A stretch of DNA of 64,000 bases, taken from contig JBBSQC010000009.1 of the NCBI GenBank assembly GCA_038258215.1, positions 1 through 64,000 on the forward strand. The letters run 5' to 3'. Within the stretch, counting starts at the first letter, position 1; each line of letters begins with the position of its first letter. Below are positions 49,055 to 59,084 of this stretch, piece by piece. The notes beneath the pieces are model-generated. The model was given only the letters and a program-made list of their open reading frames with translations. It did not search any database and had not been told where the DNA came from. The position numbers and the translations under genes were made by a program. Origin of the DNA: Fodinibacter sp038258215. Its GTDB lineage: Bacteria; Actinomycetota; Actinomycetes; Actinomycetales; Dermatophilaceae.

Positions 49055-50280
49055 TGTCGGAGAACTTCGGCCGCCAGACCGCTTCGGGGCACCTCACCGT
49101 CAGTGACGTGTCCAAGGAGCCCTACCCCGACGACGTCGAGGCATCCCTTCGCGCGGACTTCGCCGAGGTCATCGCTCGCTACCCGGAGAAGCGCTCGGCC
49201 CTGCTGCCGATGCTGCACCTCGTGCAGTCCGTCGACGGCTACGTGACCGGCCGGGGCATCGACCTCTGCGCCGAGCTCCTCGACCTCACCACCGCCGAGG
49301 TCTCGGGGGTCGCCACGTTCTACACCCAGTACAAGCGCCACCCCAACGGTGAGTTCACCGTCGGCGTGTGCATCAACACCCTGTGCGCGGTCATGGGCGG
49401 GGACGAGATCTGGGATGCCGTGTCCGAGCACCTCGGCGTCGGGCACGACGAGACCAGTGACGACGGCAAGATCACCCTCGAACGGGTGGAGTGCAACGCG
49501 GCGTGTGACTATGCGCCCGTCGTGATGGCCAACTGGGAGTTCTTCGACAACCAGACGCCGTCCTCCACGATCGAGCTCGTCGAGGGCCTCCGGGCCGGGA
49601 CCCCCGTGGTCCCGACCCGCGGCGCGAGCCGGGTCTGCACCTTCAAGCAGGTGAGCCGAGTGCTGGCCGGGTTCCCCGACGGCCTGGCCGACGAAGGGGT
49701 GGGTGCGGGGCCCGCGTCACTCCTCGGCCTGCGCATCGCCAAGGAGCAGGGCTGGACGGCGCCCGAGGGCGACTCCGCCCGCGCCGGTGGGTCCGCCACG
49801 GCCGGTGGGTCCGACGCCGAGCCGGGCAGCACGGAGACCACCCCCGCCAGCGAGGAGGCGGAGGCGCCCCACGCGGAGCCGGCCGCCGAACGCGACGAGG
49901 GCGACGACACCCCGGGCGAGAAGGAGAAGGGCGCGGCCGACGACGCGGAGCAGCCGACCGGTCCGCCGGTCGTCTCCACGGGTGACGGTGTGCGCGGCGA
50001 GTCCGTCCAGGCCCGAGCCACCCCCGACCTGGTCGACATCGTGCCCGCGCAGGACGCCGACCTCGAGGACCCCAAGGACCGCGCGGCCAACGTCTCGGCG
50101 CAGAGTGCGTCGGTCCCCGTGGGGCAGAGCGCAACGCCCGGCGGGACCCTGTTCGACGCCGCCGATGCCGACACCGAGGCTGGCGCCAACGCCCGGGCGG
50201 TCGCCGAGGCCATCGCCGACGCCGAGCCCGGCGCCACGGAGGAACCCGACGACGACACCACCGACGGAAAGGGCGACTGA
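49054..50280 (+). CDS. nuoE: NADH-quinone oxidoreductase subunit E with a long acidic C-terminal tail
   Basis: NuoE carries the 2Fe-2S cluster N1a in the NADH-oxidising module. The four ligands are C106 and C111 (GVCINTLC) and C147 and C151 (VECNAACDY). The thioredoxin-like core ends near residue 238. Residues 240-408 are a low-complexity Glu/Asp/Ala/Pro/Thr tail, making the protein about 170 residues longer than a usual NuoE. The tail is in frame, has high GC in third positions and runs directly into the nuoF start (TGATG), so it looks genuinely coding. Its role is unknown. Confidence 0.94.
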
Positions 50281-51617
50281 TGGCGAACACACTCACCCCG
50301 ATCCTCAGCGCGTTCTGGGACGACCCGCAGTCCTGGACCCTGGACACCTACCTGCGCCACGGGGGCTACCGGGCGCTGGACAAGGCCCTCGGGATGGAGC
50401 CGGCGGACATCATCAGCGCCGTCAAGGAGTCCTCCCTGCGCGGTCGCGGCGGGGCCGGGTTCCCCACCGGCATGAAGTGGTCGTTCATGGCCCCGCCCGA
50501 CGGTGGGGCCCGCTACCTCGTGGTCAACGCCGACGAGTCCGAGCCGGGCACCTGCAAGGACACCCCGCTCATGATGGCCAACCCCCACGTGCTGGTCGAG
50601 GGCATGGCCATCAGCTCCTACGCCATCGGCTGCGAGCACGCCTTCATCTACCTCCGCGGTGAGGTCGTCCACGTCTACCGTCGCCTCATGCGGGCCGTCG
50701 AGGAGGCGTACGCCGCCGGCCACCTGGGCAGCGACATCCACGGCACGGGCGTGCGGATGGACATCACCGTGCACGCCGGCGCCGGTGCCTACATCTGCGG
50801 GGAGGAGACCGCCCTGCTGGACAGCCTGGAGGGCCGCCGCGGCCAGCCGCGCTCCAAGCCGCCGTTCCCCGGTGCCGCCGGGCTGTACGCCCGCCCGACC
50901 TCGGTCAACAACGTCGAGTCGATCGCCTCCGTCCCGGGGATCATCCTCGAGGGCGCCGACTGGTTCAGCGGGATGGGCACCGAGAAGTCGGCCGGCTTCG
51001 GCATCTTCAGCCTCTCCGGCCACGTGAAGAACCCCGGCCAGTTCGAGGCGCCGCTCGGCATCACGCTGCGCCAGCTGCTCGACATGGCCGGCGGCATGCG
51101 CGACCCCGACAAGGCCCTGAAGTTCTGGACCCCCGGTGGCAGCTCGACGCCGCTCTTCACCGCCGAGCACCTCGACGTGCCCCTCGACTTCGAGTCGGTC
51201 GGTGCGGCGGGCTCGATGCTCGGCACCCGCGCCCTCCAGATCTTCGACGAGACCACGTGCGTCGTGCGTGCCGTCGACCGCTGGACGGACTTCTACATGC
51301 ACGAGTCCTGCGGCAAGTGCACGCCGTGCCGGGAGGGCACGTGGTGGCTCAAGCAGATCCTCGGTCGCCTCGAGCAGGGGCAGGGCAGCGAGGAGGACCT
51401 CGACAAGCTGCTCGACATCTGTGACAACATCCTGGGTCGAGCGTTCTGCGCACTCGGCGACGGCGCGACGAGCCCGATCACCAGCTCGATCCAGTACTTC
51501 CGCGACGAGTTCATCGCGCACCTCACCCACGGTGGGTGCATGTTCGACCGGCACGAGTCGACGCTGTTCGCCAAGGACGGCGGCGACACCCACACCAAGG
51601 AGAGCGTGACCGCATGA
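50280..51617 (+). CDS. nuoF: NADH-quinone oxidoreductase subunit F
   Basis: NuoF binds NADH and FMN and the 4Fe-4S cluster N3. The 445-residue protein has the FMN/NADH glycine-rich loop GRGGAGFPTGMKW (55-67), NADESEPGTCKD, GAGAYICGEETAL and the cluster motif ESCGKCTPCREG (about 342-353) with a fourth Cys near 391 (LGRAFCALGDG). It shares one base with nuoE and an ATGA with nuoG. Confidence 0.97.
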   Translation: MANTLTPILSAFWDDPQSWTLDTYLRHGGYRALDKALGMEPADIISAVKESSLRGRGGAGFPTGMKWSFMAPPDGGARYLVVNADESEPGTCKDTPLMMANPHVLVEGMAISSYAIGCEHAFIYLRGEVVHVYRRLMRAVEEAYAAGHLGSDIHGTGVRMDITVHAGAGAYICGEETALLDSLEGRRGQPRSKPPFPGAAGLYARPTSVNNVESIASVPGIILEGADWFSGMGTEKSAGFGIFSLSGHVKNPGQFEAPLGITLRQLLDMAGGMRDPDKALKFWTPGGSSTPLFTAEHLDVPLDFESVGAAGSMLGTRALQIFDETTCVVRAVDRWTDFYMHESCGKCTPCREGTWWLKQILGRLEQGQGSEEDLDKLLDICDNILGRAFCALGDGATSPITSSIQYFRDEFIAHLTHGGCMFDRHESTLFAKDGGDTHTKESVTA

Positions 51618-54082
51618 CGACCGCGCCCGAGAAGACCGCGCCACCAGCGGCCGACCTCGTCACGCTCACCATCGACGGTGCGGAGGTGTCGGTGCCCAAG
51701 GGCACCCTGGTCATCCGCGCCGCCGAGGAGCTGGGCATCGACATCCCCCGCTTCTGTGACCACCCCGGCCTGGACCCCATCGGGGCCTGCCGCCAGTGCC
51801 TCGTCGAGGTGGCGATGCCCGGGCGGCCCGCCGCCGACGGCACGCCCGGTGAGCCGAGCTGGATGCCCAAGCCGCAGGCCTCCTGCACCATGGTCGCCGC
51901 GCCCGGGATGCTGGTGAAGACCCAGCACACCTCGGCCGTCGCCGACAAGGCGCAGCACGGCATGATCGAGTTCCTCCTCATCAACCACCCGCTGGACTGC
52001 CCGGTCTGTGACAAGGGTGGGGAGTGCCCCCTCCAGAACCAGACCATGAGCAACGGCCGGGCGACCTCCCGCTTCGAGGACGTCAAGCGGACCTACCCCA
52101 AGCCGATCAACATCTCCTCCCAGGTGCTGCTCGACCGCGACCGCTGTGTCCTGTGCGCGCGCTGCACCCGCTTCTCCGACCAGGTGGCCGGTGACCCGTT
52201 CATCGCCCTCGTCGAGCGCGGCGCCCTGCAGCAGGTGGGCATCTACGAGGAGAAGCCCTTCGAGTCCTACTTCTCCGGCAACACCGTGCAGATCTGCCCG
52301 GTGGGCGCGCTGACCGGCGCGGCGTACCGCTTCCGCTCGCGCCCCTTCGACCTGGTGTCCACCCCCAGCGTCTGCGAGCACTGCGCCAGCGGTTGCTCCC
52401 AGCGCACCGACCACCGTCGAGGCACGGTGCTGCGCCGGATGGCCAGCGCCAACCCCCTCGTCAACGAGGAGTGGAACTGCGACAAGGGCCGTTGGGCCTT
52501 CGCCTACACCTCCGTCGGCGACCGCCTCGAGCTGCCGCAGGTGCGCGGCGACGACGGCGAGCTGCGGGTCGTGTCCTGGCGCGAGGCCCTCGAGACCGCG
52601 GCGGCCGGCCTGCGCGCCGCCACCGGTGCCGGTGTGCTCGTCGGCGGGCGGGTCAGCGCCGAGGACGCCTACGCCTACGGCAAGTTCGCCCGCACGGTGC
52701 TCGGCACCAACGACGTCGACTTCCGTGCCCGCCCGCACTCGCAGGAGGAGGCGGACTTCCTCGCCTCCCACGTGGTCGCGACCGGTCCCGGATCGGGCGC
52801 GGTCACCTACGCCGATCTCGAGACCGCATCCTCGGTCCTCCTCGTCGGCCTCGAGCCCGAGGACGAGAGCCCGATCGTCTTCCTGCGCCTGCGCAAGGCC
52901 TTCCGCAAGCACCAGAGCGCCGTGTATGCCGTCTCCCCGGTGGCGACGCGAGGGTTGGCCAAGGTGGGTGGCCGGCTCATCCCGACCGCTCCCGGCACCG
53001 AGCCCGAGGTCCTGCGGGCCCTGGCCGACGGCAGCGGGTCGGACCTCGTCGCCGAGGCCGGAGCCGCACTGGCCGGCGCCGGAGCCGTCATCCTCGTCGG
53101 TGAGCGCCTCGCGATGGTGCCAGGCGGGCTGAGCGCAGCAGCATCGCTCGCCGCCTCGACCGGAGCCCGGCTGGCCTGGGTGCCCCGCCGGGCCGGGGAG
53201 CGTGGGGCCCTGGAGGCCGGCGCGTTCCCGACCCTGCTGCCCGGTGGTCGCCCCCTGGCCGACGCCCGGGCAAGGGCCGAGGTGGCCCAGGCCTGGCAGG
53301 TCCAGGACGTCCCCGCGGCTCCCGGTCGCGACACCGCCGCGATGGTCGCCGCCGCGGCGTCCGGTGAGATCGGGGCCCTGGTCGTCGGCGGCGTCGACCC
53401 GGCCGACCTCGGGGTCGCCGGTGCCGCCGAGGCCCTCGCCGCCCCGTTCGTCGTGTCCCTCGAGATCCGATCCTCGGCCGTCACCGCCGTGGCCGACGTC
53501 GTCCTGCCGGTCGCCGCGCACGCCGAGAAGGGCGGCACGTTCGTCGACTGGGAGGGGCGCGTGCGACCCTTCGAGGCGGCCCTGGACACCGGGTTCGTCA
53601 GCGACCACCGGGTCCTCGACATGATCGCCAACGAGATGGGCGAGTTCCTCGGCACCCGCACCCTGCGCGAGGTCCGCACCGAGATGGAGTCCCTGGGGCC
53701 CTGGTCGGGCGAACGTCCGGCGGCCCCCGACGTCGAGCCCGGCGAGGTGCCGAGCCCCGAGCACGGCACCCTGGTGCTCGCCACCTGGCGCCACCTGCTC
53801 GACCGCGGGTCGCTGCAGGACGGGGAGCGCTTCCTCGCCGGCACCGCGCCGCACCCGGTCGCTCGGCTCTCGCAGGTCACGGCATCCGGCCTGGGCGTCG
53901 TCGACGGCGACCACCTCACCGTCGGCATCGACGGAGCCGGCGTGACCGCTCCGGTCCTGGTCTGCGAGATGGCCGACCACGTGGTGTGGCTGCCGACCAA
54001 CTCGGCCGGCTGTGACCTGCGGCCCGCCCTCGCCGGGGCACCGGGCGCCCTCGTGTCCGTCACCAAGGAGGAGCAGGTATGA
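51614..54082 (+). CDS. nuoG: NADH-quinone oxidoreductase subunit G
   Basis: NuoG carries several Fe-S clusters of the NADH module. The 822-residue protein has an N-terminal 2Fe-2S region (CDHPGLDPIGACRQCLVEV, in part, then QASCTM), the DCPVCDKGGECPLQ set, the RCVLCARCTRFSDQ and VQICPVGALT 4Fe-4S sites, and a molybdopterin-oxidoreductase-like domain beginning SVCEHCASGCSQRTDHR, where three Cys (plus a fourth near NCDKGRW) would bind cluster N7. The C-terminal half is Ala-rich and degenerate relative to active enzymes, as expected for NuoG. It overlaps nuoH (ATGA). Confidence 0.96.
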   Translation: MTTAPEKTAPPAADLVTLTIDGAEVSVPKGTLVIRAAEELGIDIPRFCDHPGLDPIGACRQCLVEVAMPGRPAADGTPGEPSWMPKPQASCTMVAAPGMLVKTQHTSAVADKAQHGMIEFLLINHPLDCPVCDKGGECPLQNQTMSNGRATSRFEDVKRTYPKPINISSQVLLDRDRCVLCARCTRFSDQVAGDPFIALVERGALQQVGIYEEKPFESYFSGNTVQICPVGALTGAAYRFRSRPFDLVSTPSVCEHCASGCSQRTDHRRGTVLRRMASANPLVNEEWNCDKGRWAFAYTSVGDRLELPQVRGDDGELRVVSWREALETAAAGLRAATGAGVLVGGRVSAEDAYAYGKFARTVLGTNDVDFRARPHSQEEADFLASHVVATGPGSGAVTYADLETASSVLLVGLEPEDESPIVFLRLRKAFRKHQSAVYAVSPVATRGLAKVGGRLIPTAPGTEPEVLRALADGSGSDLVAEAGAALAGAGAVILVGERLAMVPGGLSAAASLAASTGARLAWVPRRAGERGALEAGAFPTLLPGGRPLADARARAEVAQAWQVQDVPAAPGRDTAAMVAAAASGEIGALVVGGVDPADLGVAGAAEALAAPFVVSLEIRSSAVTAVADVVLPVAAHAEKGGTFVDWEGRVRPFEAALDTGFVSDHRVLDMIANEMGEFLGTRTLREVRTEMESLGPWSGERPAAPDVEPGEVPSPEHGTLVLATWRHLLDRGSLQDGERFLAGTAPHPVARLSQVTASGLGVVDGDHLTVGIDGAGVTAPVLVCEMADHVVWLPTNSAGCDLRPALAGAPGALVSVTKEEQV

Positions 54083-55473
54083 GCACCCTGAGCGCACTGC
54101 CGCACGTGGTCTCCCTCGCCACCGAGGGCACCGACAACCCCCTCGCGGACTTCAGCGACACCCCGCTGTGGCTCAGCCTGATCAAGGCGCTGGGCATCTT
54201 CGTCTTCCTCCTGCTCTCCACCCTGCTCGTCATCTGGTTCGAGCGCCGGGTCATCGGCCGGATGCAGCAGCGGCCCGGCCCCAACCGCAACGGCCCCTTC
54301 GGACTGTTGCAGACGCTCGCCGACGGCATGAAGTCGATGCTCAAGGAGGACGTCCGCCCCAAGGCCGCGGACGCGATCGTCTTCACCCTGGCCCCGCTGA
54401 TCACCGCGACGATGGCCTTCGTCTCCTTCTCGATCATCCCGCTGGGTGGAACGGTGTCGCTGTTCGGGCACACCACCCCCCTCCAGCTCACCGACACCCC
54501 GGTCGCGGTGCTCCTCGTGCTCGCCGTCGCCGGCATCGGCATCTACGGTGTGGTGCTCGCCGGCTGGTCCTCGGGCTCGACCTACCCCCTCATGGGTGGG
54601 CTGCGCAGCTCGGCGCAGATGATCTCCTACGAGATCGCGATGGGGCTCTCGCTCGTCGCGGTGTTCCTCTACGCCGGGTCGATGTCGACCTCGCAGATCG
54701 TCGCGGCCCAGTCCGACCTGTGGTTCATCATCCCGGCGTTCTTCAGCTTCTTCGTCTACGTCGTCACCATGGTCGGTGAGACCAACCGCCTCCCGTTCGA
54801 CCTGGCGGAGGGCGAGGGCGAGCTCACGGGTGGCTTCCACACCGAGTACGGCTCGATGCGCTTCGCGATGTTCTTCCTCGGGGAGTACATCAACATGTTC
54901 ACCGTGGCGGCCCTCGCCACGACCATGTTCCTCGGCGGGCCCGCGGCACCTCCCGGCATCGCGGCGATCGGCGGGGGTGCTCTCGACGGTGGCTGGTGGG
55001 GCCTGCTGTGGTTCACCGCGAAGCTGTGGTCCTTCATGTTCTTCTTCGTCTGGCTCCGCGGTTCCCTGCCGCGCGTGCGCTACGACCAGTTCATGCGCTT
55101 CGGGTGGAAGTTCCTCATCCCGGCCACCCTCGGGTGGGTCGTCGTCGTCGCGTTCTTCCGGGCCGGGCAGAACGGCTGGCTCGACTGGTTCGGGGACCTC
55201 ACCATCGCCGGCCGCACGTTCCCGGGCAGCTCTCTCATGCTCGTCGGTGTCGTGGCCGTCCTCGCCCTCGTGGGAGGGTGGCTCTGGGACCGTCGGGCCG
55301 AGGCCAAGGAGGTCGTGGCGCATCCGGAGGTCCCGGAGGAGATCGACCCCTATGCCGGGGGACACCCGGTGCCACCGATGCCGGGGCAACGCCTGCGTGA
55401 GCCCTCGCTCGCGGCTGCGGCACTGCCATCGGGTTCGGAGACCAGCGACACCAAGGAGACCAGCCGTGGCTGA
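54079..55473 (+). CDS. nuoH: NADH-quinone oxidoreductase subunit H
   Basis: NuoH is the membrane subunit that forms the quinone channel next to NuoB/D. The 464-residue protein has about eight helices, the conserved loop FERRVIGRMQQRPGPNRNGP (about 54-73) and GETNRLPFDLAEGEGELTGG split across about 233-252, lined with the acidic residues of the E-channel. A cytoplasmic extension of about 60 residues at the C-terminus (from about 405, EVVAHPEVPEEIDPY) is an actinobacterial feature. The nuoI start lies inside its last codons. Confidence 0.96.
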   Translation: MSTLSALPHVVSLATEGTDNPLADFSDTPLWLSLIKALGIFVFLLLSTLLVIWFERRVIGRMQQRPGPNRNGPFGLLQTLADGMKSMLKEDVRPKAADAIVFTLAPLITATMAFVSFSIIPLGGTVSLFGHTTPLQLTDTPVAVLLVLAVAGIGIYGVVLAGWSSGSTYPLMGGLRSSAQMISYEIAMGLSLVAVFLYAGSMSTSQIVAAQSDLWFIIPAFFSFFVYVVTMVGETNRLPFDLAEGEGELTGGFHTEYGSMRFAMFFLGEYINMFTVAALATTMFLGGPAAPPGIAAIGGGALDGGWWGLLWFTAKLWSFMFFFVWLRGSLPRVRYDQFMRFGWKFLIPATLGWVVVVAFFRAGQNGWLDWFGDLTIAGRTFPGSSLMLVGVVAVLALVGGWLWDRRAEAKEVVAHPEVPEEIDPYAGGHPVPPMPGQRLREPSLAAAALPSGSETSDTKETSRG

Positions 55474-56083
55474 CGAGCAGAAGAAGTCAGGCTTCTTCTC
55501 GGAGATGTTCGCCCCCGTCGCCGGGTTCGGGGTGACCTTCTCGACGATGTTCCGCAAGGTCGCCACGGCCCAGTACCCCGAGGAGCGGCGGCCGCCCCAA
55601 CCTCGGTTCCATGGTCGTCACCAGCTCAACCGGCACTCCGACGGCCTCGAGAAGTGCATCGGGTGTGAGCTGTGTGCGTGGGCCTGCCCCGCCGACGCGA
55701 TCCTCGTCGAGGGGGCCGACAACGACGACTCCGAGGGTGGCGCAGGGCGTTTCAGCCCCGGTGAGCGCTACGGCCGCATCTACCAGATCAACTACCTGCG
55801 CTGCATCTTCTGCGGCCTGTGCATCGAGGCGTGCCCGACCCGAGCGCTGACGATGACCAACGCCTACGAGCTCGCCGACAACAACCGCGCCGACCTGATC
55901 TTCACCAAGGACCAGCTGCTGGCCCCCATCGCGCAGGGCATGGTCCAGCCGCCGTTCCCGATGGTGGAGGGCATGGAGGAGCGGGACTACTACCTCGGCA
56001 AGGTCAGCGCGGCGACCGACGCCCAGCGCGCCTACGCCGCGACGTCCACCAGGTCCGACGAGGACGCGGAGGTCACCTCGTGA
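55466..56083 (+). CDS. nuoI: NADH-quinone oxidoreductase subunit I
   Basis: NuoI holds the two 4Fe-4S clusters N6a and N6b. The 205-residue ferredoxin-like protein has CIGCELCAWACP (C64, C67, C70, C74) and CIFCGLCIEACP (C113, C116, C119, C123). The GTG start at 55466 lies 8 nt inside nuoH and gives an N-terminus of normal length. It overlaps nuoJ by 4 nt (GTGA). Confidence 0.96.
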   Translation: MADEQKKSGFFSEMFAPVAGFGVTFSTMFRKVATAQYPEERRPPQPRFHGRHQLNRHSDGLEKCIGCELCAWACPADAILVEGADNDDSEGGAGRFSPGERYGRIYQINYLRCIFCGLCIEACPTRALTMTNAYELADNNRADLIFTKDQLLAPIAQGMVQPPFPMVEGMEERDYYLGKVSAATDAQRAYAATSTRSDEDAEVTS

Positions 56084-56850
56084 CCGGCACCGGAGAAGCG
56101 GTGATGTTCTGGGTCCTCGCGCCCCTCGCCGTGCTCGGCGCGCTCGGTCTGGTGTTCGCGCGCAAGGCCGTCCACGCCGCCCTGGGCATGGCGCTGACCA
56201 TGATCATCCTCGGCGTCTTCTACATCGCGCAGGACGCCGAGTTCCTCGGCGTCATCCAGATCTTCGTCTACACCGGTGCGGTGATGATGATCTTCCTCTT
56301 CGTCATGATGCTGGTGGGCGTCGACTCCTCCGACAGCCTGGTCGAGACCCTCAAGGGACAGCGCGTCGTCACGGCGCTGCTGACCCTCGGGCTCGGCGGC
56401 ATCCTCATCGGATCCATCGGGCGGGTGACGCTGGGTGCCACGGTCGGGGTCGCGGCGATCAACGAGCAGACCGGAAACGTGACCGGGGTCGCCCAGCTGA
56501 TCTTCGGCCGCTACGTCTGGGTCTTCGAGATGACCAGCGCCCTGCTCATCACGGCCGCCCTGGGCGCGATGGTGCTGGCGCACCGGGAACGCCTCGGCAA
56601 GGGTCCGGACCAGCGCGAGTGGAGCAAGCGCCGGTTCCGCTCGGGCGAGAACCTCGCCGGGCTCCCCGCACCCGGTGTCTACGCCCGACACAACGCCGTC
56701 GACACCCCGGCGCTGTTGCCCGACGGCAGCCCTGCCGAGCTCTCCGTCTCGCGCGTGCTCAGTGCGCGGGACCAGAACCGCTCGCCCGTGGCCTACACCG
56801 AGGCCGAGCAGGAGATCGAACGCGAGATGCGCGACGGGAGTGAGCGGTGA
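56080..56850 (+). CDS. nuoJ: NADH-quinone oxidoreductase subunit J
   Basis: This 256-residue membrane subunit has five helices (about 7-26, 32-52, 58-80, 95-115 and 148-168) with the conserved VIQIFVYTGAVMMIFLFVMML segment (in part, near 60-80), whose pi-bulge is part of proton coupling. Residues about 170-256 are a polar cytoplasmic tail, long for NuoJ but common in actinobacteria. GTGA overlaps link it to nuoI and nuoK. Confidence 0.95.
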   Translation: MTGTGEAVMFWVLAPLAVLGALGLVFARKAVHAALGMALTMIILGVFYIAQDAEFLGVIQIFVYTGAVMMIFLFVMMLVGVDSSDSLVETLKGQRVVTALLTLGLGGILIGSIGRVTLGATVGVAAINEQTGNVTGVAQLIFGRYVWVFEMTSALLITAALGAMVLAHRERLGKGPDQREWSKRRFRSGENLAGLPAPGVYARHNAVDTPALLPDGSPAELSVSRVLSARDQNRSPVAYTEAEQEIEREMRDGSER

Positions 56851-57146
56851 ACCCGATCAACTACGTCTACCTGGCGACGATCCTCTTCACCATCGGTGGC
56901 GCGGTGGTCCTGACCCGTCGCAACGCGATCATCGTGTTCCTGGGGGTCGAGCTGATGCTCAACGCCGCCAACCTCGTCTTCGTCACCTTCGCCCGCATCC
57001 ACGGCAACCTCGACGGCCAGGTCCTCGCCCTGTTCGTCATGGTCGTGGCCGCGGCCGAGGTCGTCGTCGGCCTGGCGATCATCATGGCGATCTTCCGTGC
57101 CCGCCGGTCGGCCTCGGTCGACGACGCGAACCTGCTGAAGCTGTAA
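56847..57146 (+). CDS. nuoK: NADH-quinone oxidoreductase subunit K
   Basis: This 99-residue membrane subunit has three helices with the two key acidic residues on helices 2 and 3: the Glu in FLGVELMLNAANL (near 36) and the Glu in AAAEVVVGLAIIMAI (near 71). These belong to the proton-conducting E-channel. The GTG start overlaps nuoJ by 4 nt. An AAGGAG ribosome site for nuoL follows its stop. Confidence 0.97.
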   Translation: MNPINYVYLATILFTIGGAVVLTRRNAIIVFLGVELMLNAANLVFVTFARIHGNLDGQVLALFVMVVAAAEVVVGLAIIMAIFRARRSASVDDANLLKL

Positions 57147-57155
57147 GGAGCACCA

Positions 57156-59084
57156 GTGACCTCACTCATCACCGAGGGCGGGTTGACCGCGGTCGACGCG
57201 AGCGGTGCGTCCGCGTTCGCGTGGCTGCTGATCGCCCTGCCCCTCGTCGGTGCGGCGACCCTGCTGGTCGGCGGGCGCCGCACCAACGGGTTCGGGCCGC
57301 TGTTCGCCGTCGCGATGTCCTGGGCGAGCTTCGTCGTCGGCCTGGTGGTGCTGCTCCAGCTCACCGGGCTGGGCGCCGAGGAGCGCGCGCAGCACATCGC
57401 GTTGTGGAACTTCGTCCCGGCCGGCTCCTTCCAGCTCGACGCAGGCCTGCTCGTCGACCCGCTGTCGATGAGCTTCGTCATGCTCATCACCTTCGTGGGG
57501 TCGCTCATCCACGTGTACTCGATCGGGTACATGGAGCACGACCCCGACAAGCGGCGCTTCTTCGCCTACCTCAACCTCTTCGTCGCCTCGATGCTGCTGC
57601 TGGTCCTGGCCGACTCCTACCTCCTGCTCTTCGTCGGCTGGGAGGGTGTCGGTCTCGCGTCCTACCTGCTCATCGGGTTCTGGAACTGGAACCCCGCCTT
57701 CGCCACGGCCGCCAACAAGGCGTTCTTCGTCAACCGGGTCGGTGACCTCGGGCTGATCATCGCCATCTTCGCGATGTTCGTGACCTTCGGCGGCGTCGAC
57801 TACGACACGGTCAACGCGGGTGTGGCCGGTGCCAACCAGGGCGCCCTGACCGCCATCGGGCTCCTGCTGCTCGTCGGGGCCTGCGGCAAGTCCGCCCAGT
57901 TCCCGCTGCAGTCCTGGCTCGGTGACGCCATGGCCGGCCCGACGCCGGTGTCGGCCCTGATCCACGCGGCGACGATGGTCACCGCCGGGGTCTACCTCGT
58001 GGTCCGCTCCGGTGCCATCTACGACGGCACCCCGGACGCCCGGCTCGCCGTGGCTCTCGTCGGGGCCATCACCCTGGTCTTCGGGGCGATCGTCGGCTGT
58101 GCCAAGGACGACATCAAGAAGGCGCTCGCGGCATCCACGATGAGCCAGATCGGTTACATGATGCTGGCCGCCGGGCTCGGTCCGGTCGGCTACGCGTTCG
58201 CGATCTTCCACCTCCTCACCCACGGCTTCTTCAAGGCGGGGATGTTCCTCGGCGCCGGGTCGGTCATGCACGGCATGAACGACGAGGTCAACATGCGCCG
58301 CTTCGGTGGGTTGTCGGGGGTCATGAAGATCACCTGGGCCACCTTCGCCCTGGGGTGGCTCGCCATCCTCGGGATCCCACCCTTCTCCGGCTTCTGGTCC
58401 AAGGACAAGATCATCGAGGCGGCCTTCGTCGGTGAGGGCTGGCAGCCCTGGGTGCTCGGTGGCGCGGCGATGATCGGCGCCGGCATCACCGCCTTCTACA
58501 TGTCGCGGCTGTTCTTCATGACCTTCCACGGCCAGCGCCGGTGGGCCGAGGACGCCCACCCGCACGAGTCGCCCCGCACGATGACCGTGCCGATGATCGT
58601 CCTCGCCCTCGGCTCCGCGTTCCTGGGGTTGGCCCTCGGGCCCACCGGCGTCTTCACGACCTGGCTCGCGCCGGTCGTCGGCGAGCACGGCGAGGAGCAC
58701 CCGGTGCTTCCCGTCGCGGTGATCACGGTCCTCACCCTGCTCCTCGTCATCGGGGGCGCCGGACTGGCGTGGGCTCGATACTGGCGCGACGAGGTGCCGG
58801 CCGTGGCACCCCGGGGCTCCGTGCTCACCCAGGCGGCTCGCGTCGACCTCTATCAGGACGCCCTCAACGAGAGCCTGTTCATGCGACCCGGCATCCACCT
58901 CACCCGGGGGTTGGTCTTCGCCGACGCCCGCGGGGTGGACGGGGCCGTCGGTGGCCTCGCCGCCGCGACGGGCGGGATCTCCTCGAGACTGCGCAGGTTG
59001 CAGACCGGCTACGCCCGCTCGTATGCCCTGACGATGCTCACCGGCGTCGTCACCGTCCTCGGCGCTCTGTGGGTGATCCAGTGA
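57156..59084 (+). CDS. nuoL: NADH-quinone oxidoreductase subunit L
   Basis: NuoL is an antiporter-like proton pump subunit with the long lateral helix. The 642-residue protein has the conserved Glu in VGWEGVGLASYLLIGFW (near 163), the Lys in GKSAQFPLQSWLGDAMAGPTP (near 245, in part) and ALIHAATMVTAGVYL. About 16 helices are visible. The C-terminal lateral-helix region carries several charged residues. Its GTG start follows AAGGAG, and it overlaps nuoM by 4 nt (GTGA). Confidence 0.97.
   Translation: MTSLITEGGLTAVDASGASAFAWLLIALPLVGAATLLVGGRRTNGFGPLFAVAMSWASFVVGLVVLLQLTGLGAEERAQHIALWNFVPAGSFQLDAGLLVDPLSMSFVMLITFVGSLIHVYSIGYMEHDPDKRRFFAYLNLFVASMLLLVLADSYLLLFVGWEGVGLASYLLIGFWNWNPAFATAANKAFFVNRVGDLGLIIAIFAMFVTFGGVDYDTVNAGVAGANQGALTAIGLLLLVGACGKSAQFPLQSWLGDAMAGPTPVSALIHAATMVTAGVYLVVRSGAIYDGTPDARLAVALVGAITLVFGAIVGCAKDDIKKALAASTMSQIGYMMLAAGLGPVGYAFAIFHLLTHGFFKAGMFLGAGSVMHGMNDEVNMRRFGGLSGVMKITWATFALGWLAILGIPPFSGFWSKDKIIEAAFVGEGWQPWVLGGAAMIGAGITAFYMSRLFFMTFHGQRRWAEDAHPHESPRTMTVPMIVLALGSAFLGLALGPTGVFTTWLAPVVGEHGEEHPVLPVAVITVLTLLLVIGGAGLAWARYWRDEVPAVAPRGSVLTQAARVDLYQDALNESLFMRPGIHLTRGLVFADARGVDGAVGGLAAATGGISSRLRRLQTGYARSYALTMLTGVVTVLGALWVIQ

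Noticed and set aside
51293..55566. Very long antisense open frames opposite nuoF, nuoG and nuoH (over 900 codons each)
   Set aside because: Typical of GC-rich coding DNA where the complement lacks stops; the products are Gly/Arg/Asp/His-rich with no family features, while the plus strand has full nuo motifs.
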